Below are positions 62,956-64,000 of a stretch of DNA of 64,000 nucleotides, in pieces; the first letter of the stretch is position 1; each line of letters opens with the position of its first letter. The notes below the pieces were generated by a model. It searched no databases, was not told where the DNA came from, and saw only the letters and a list, made by a program, of their open reading frames with translations. Made by a program: the position numbers and the translations under genes. This DNA is from Ideonella sp. GTDB taxonomy: Bacteria > Pseudomonadota > Gammaproteobacteria > Burkholderiales > Burkholderiaceae_C. The stretch covers positions 248,001 to 312,000 of the forward strand of contig JABTUY010000004.1 in assembly GCA_015075165.1 (NCBI GenBank). The letters run 5' to 3'.

Positions 62956-64000
62956 TCAGGCCGCCTTGCGCGGCTGCGCCTTGCCCGCCAGCGCCTGCGA
63001 CAGCGCCGCCTCGAAGTTGGCCACCGTGCGCTCGATGTGCGCCAGCTTGTCGAGGCCGAACAGCCCGAGGCGGAAGGTCTTGAAGTCGGCGCCCTCGTCG
63101 CACTGCAGCGGCACGCCGGCGGCGGTCTGCAGGCCGAGCGCGAGCAGCGTCTTCGCGTTGGCCAGGCCGTCGTCGTCGGTGTAGCTCACGACGACGCCCG
63201 GCGCCTTGAAGCCCGCGGCGGCCACGCTCGGCAAGCCGCGGCGCTCGAGCAGCGTGCGCACGCGCTGGCCCAGCTCGAGCTGCGCCGCGCGCAGCGCGTC
63301 GAAGCCGCGCGCGCGGGTTTCGAGCATCACGTCGCGCGTGATCGTCAGCGAATCGGTGGGCATGGTCGCGTGGTAGGCGTGGCCGCCGTTCTCGTAGGCC
63401 TGCATGATCTGCAGCCACTTCTTCAGGTCGCACGCGAAGCTCGAGCTGGTGGTGCGCTCGACCGCGGCGAGCGCGGCGTCCGACAGCATCACGAACGCGC
63501 AGCCGGGTGAGCCCGACCAGCCCTTCTGCGGCGCGCTGATGAGGATGTCGACGCCGCTGGCGTTCATGTCGACCCAGATGGCGCCGCTGGCGATGCCATC
63601 GAGCACGAACAGGCCGCCCGCCTCGTGCACCGCGGTGCCCACCGCGCGCAGGTAGTCGTCGGGCAGCATCAGGCCCGACGCGGTTTCGACGTGCGGTGCG
63701 AACACCAGCGCCGGCCGCTCGCGGCGGATCGTGGCCACCACCTCGTCGAGCGGCGCCGGTGCGAACGGCGCCTGCGCGCCGGGCTCGCTGCGCCGCGCCT
63801 TCAGCACGATCTGCTGCGACGGGATGCCACCCATCTCGAAGATCTGCGTCCAGCGGTAGCTGAACCAGCCGTTGCGCAGCACCAGCACCTTCTGGCCGTG
63901 GGCGAACTGGCGCGCCACCGCCTCCATGCCGAAGGTGCCGCTGCCGGGTACGACCACGGCCGCGCTCGCGCCGTAGGCCTGCTTCAGCACGCCCGAGAGG
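62956..64000 (-). CDS. Aminotransferase class V (PLP), cut by window edge
   Basis: The last 348 codons are inside the window; the N-terminus lies beyond the right edge. The PLP-binding lysine is in LISAPQKGWSGSPGCAFVML; preceding segments VVVPGSGTFGMEAVARQF, GGLFVLDGIASGAIWVDMNA and following NGGHAYHATMPTDSL are typical of the alanine-glyoxylate/serine-pyruvate/2-aminoethylphosphonate aminotransferase group. It is convergent with the acyl-CoA synthetase with only 6 bp between the stops. The exact amino donor is not determined. Confidence 0.9.
   Translation of the reverse strand, partial: LSGVLKQAYGASAAVVVPGSGTFGMEAVARQFAHGQKVLVLRNGWFSYRWTQIFEMGGIPSQQIVLKARRSEPGAQAPFAPAPLDEVVATIRRERPALVFAPHVETASGLMLPDDYLRAVGTAVHEAGGLFVLDGIASGAIWVDMNASGVDILISAPQKGWSGSPGCAFVMLSDAALAAVERTTSSSFACDLKKWLQIMQAYENGGHAYHATMPTDSLTITRDVMLETRARGFDALRAAQLELGQRVRTLLERRGLPSVAAAGFKAPGVVVSYTDDDGLANAKTLLALGLQTAAGVPLQCDEGADFKTFRLGLFGLDKLAHIERTVANFEAALSQALAGKAQPRKAA

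Overview
The window is a GC-rich (roughly 70%) chromosomal segment of a betaproteobacterium, most likely a Burkholderiales of the Rubrivivax/Methylibium/Leptothrix type. That placement is an inference from gene content: type II lumazine synthase under an FMN riboswitch, SapC-family protein, DUF4148 and DUF2917 proteins, a DUF4212/symporter/DUF294/DnaQ block, and the style of the dispersed GC-rich repeats. Coding density is high, genes are often coupled by ATGA or GTGA overlaps, and most of the window is ordinary housekeeping and signalling sequence.

Layout. 1-4 kb: a LysR regulator running off the left edge, a cytochrome b561/PepSY pair, and a divergent PepSY/response regulator/histidine kinase operon. 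4-13 kb: RhlE helicase, a DUF4870 protein, EttA, a large zinc metalloprotease lipoprotein, and a LytS/LytTR-type two-component pair. 12.8-16.3 kb: a degraded island against tRNA-Ser(UGA), holding a lone lipoprotein, gene wreckage, a MITE with perfect terminal inverted repeats and a CTAG target duplication, a HigBA toxin-antitoxin pair and a P4-type integrase remnant. 16.4-25.6 kb: a lipoprotein, ApaH, a CorC-like membrane protein, SapC family, riboswitch-controlled RibH2, a PaaG-like isomerase/flavoprotein monooxygenase/FMN reductase operon, then small membrane, DUF2917 and GNAT genes. 25.6-32.5 kb: a signalling block with an ECF sigma factor, a DUF4148 protein, a receiver lacking its phospho-acceptor aspartate, a four-PAS hybrid kinase, a DUF1127 protein and an OmpR-type regulator. 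32.5-41 kb: GlxA-type regulator, sterol desaturase, TTC38-like protein, two Hsp20 proteins and a Usp, fumarylacetoacetase, tRNA-Thr(CGU), a phosphoglycerate-mutase-like phosphatase and fructose-1,6-bisphosphatase.

41-61 kb: two inverted copies of a GC-rich repeat of about 0.6-0.7 kb bracket a 19 kb segment. The segment holds PepN, a PIN/Phd toxin-antitoxin pair, RF2 with its programmed frameshift, a symporter module (the symporter itself is frameshifted), and a trehalose cluster (GH15, a membrane-anchored OtsA fusion, OtsB). 61-64 kb: an acyl-CoA synthetase carrying an in-frame palindrome-rich insertion and a class V aminotransferase running off the right edge.

No CRISPR array, prophage, secretion-system cluster or recognised antiphage island is visible. 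The most notable signals are the MITE whose removal restores an open frame across the site, the OtsA membrane-sensor fusion, the large inverted repeat pair, the in-frame repeat inside the acyl-CoA synthetase, and the degenerate receiver coupled to the hybrid kinase.
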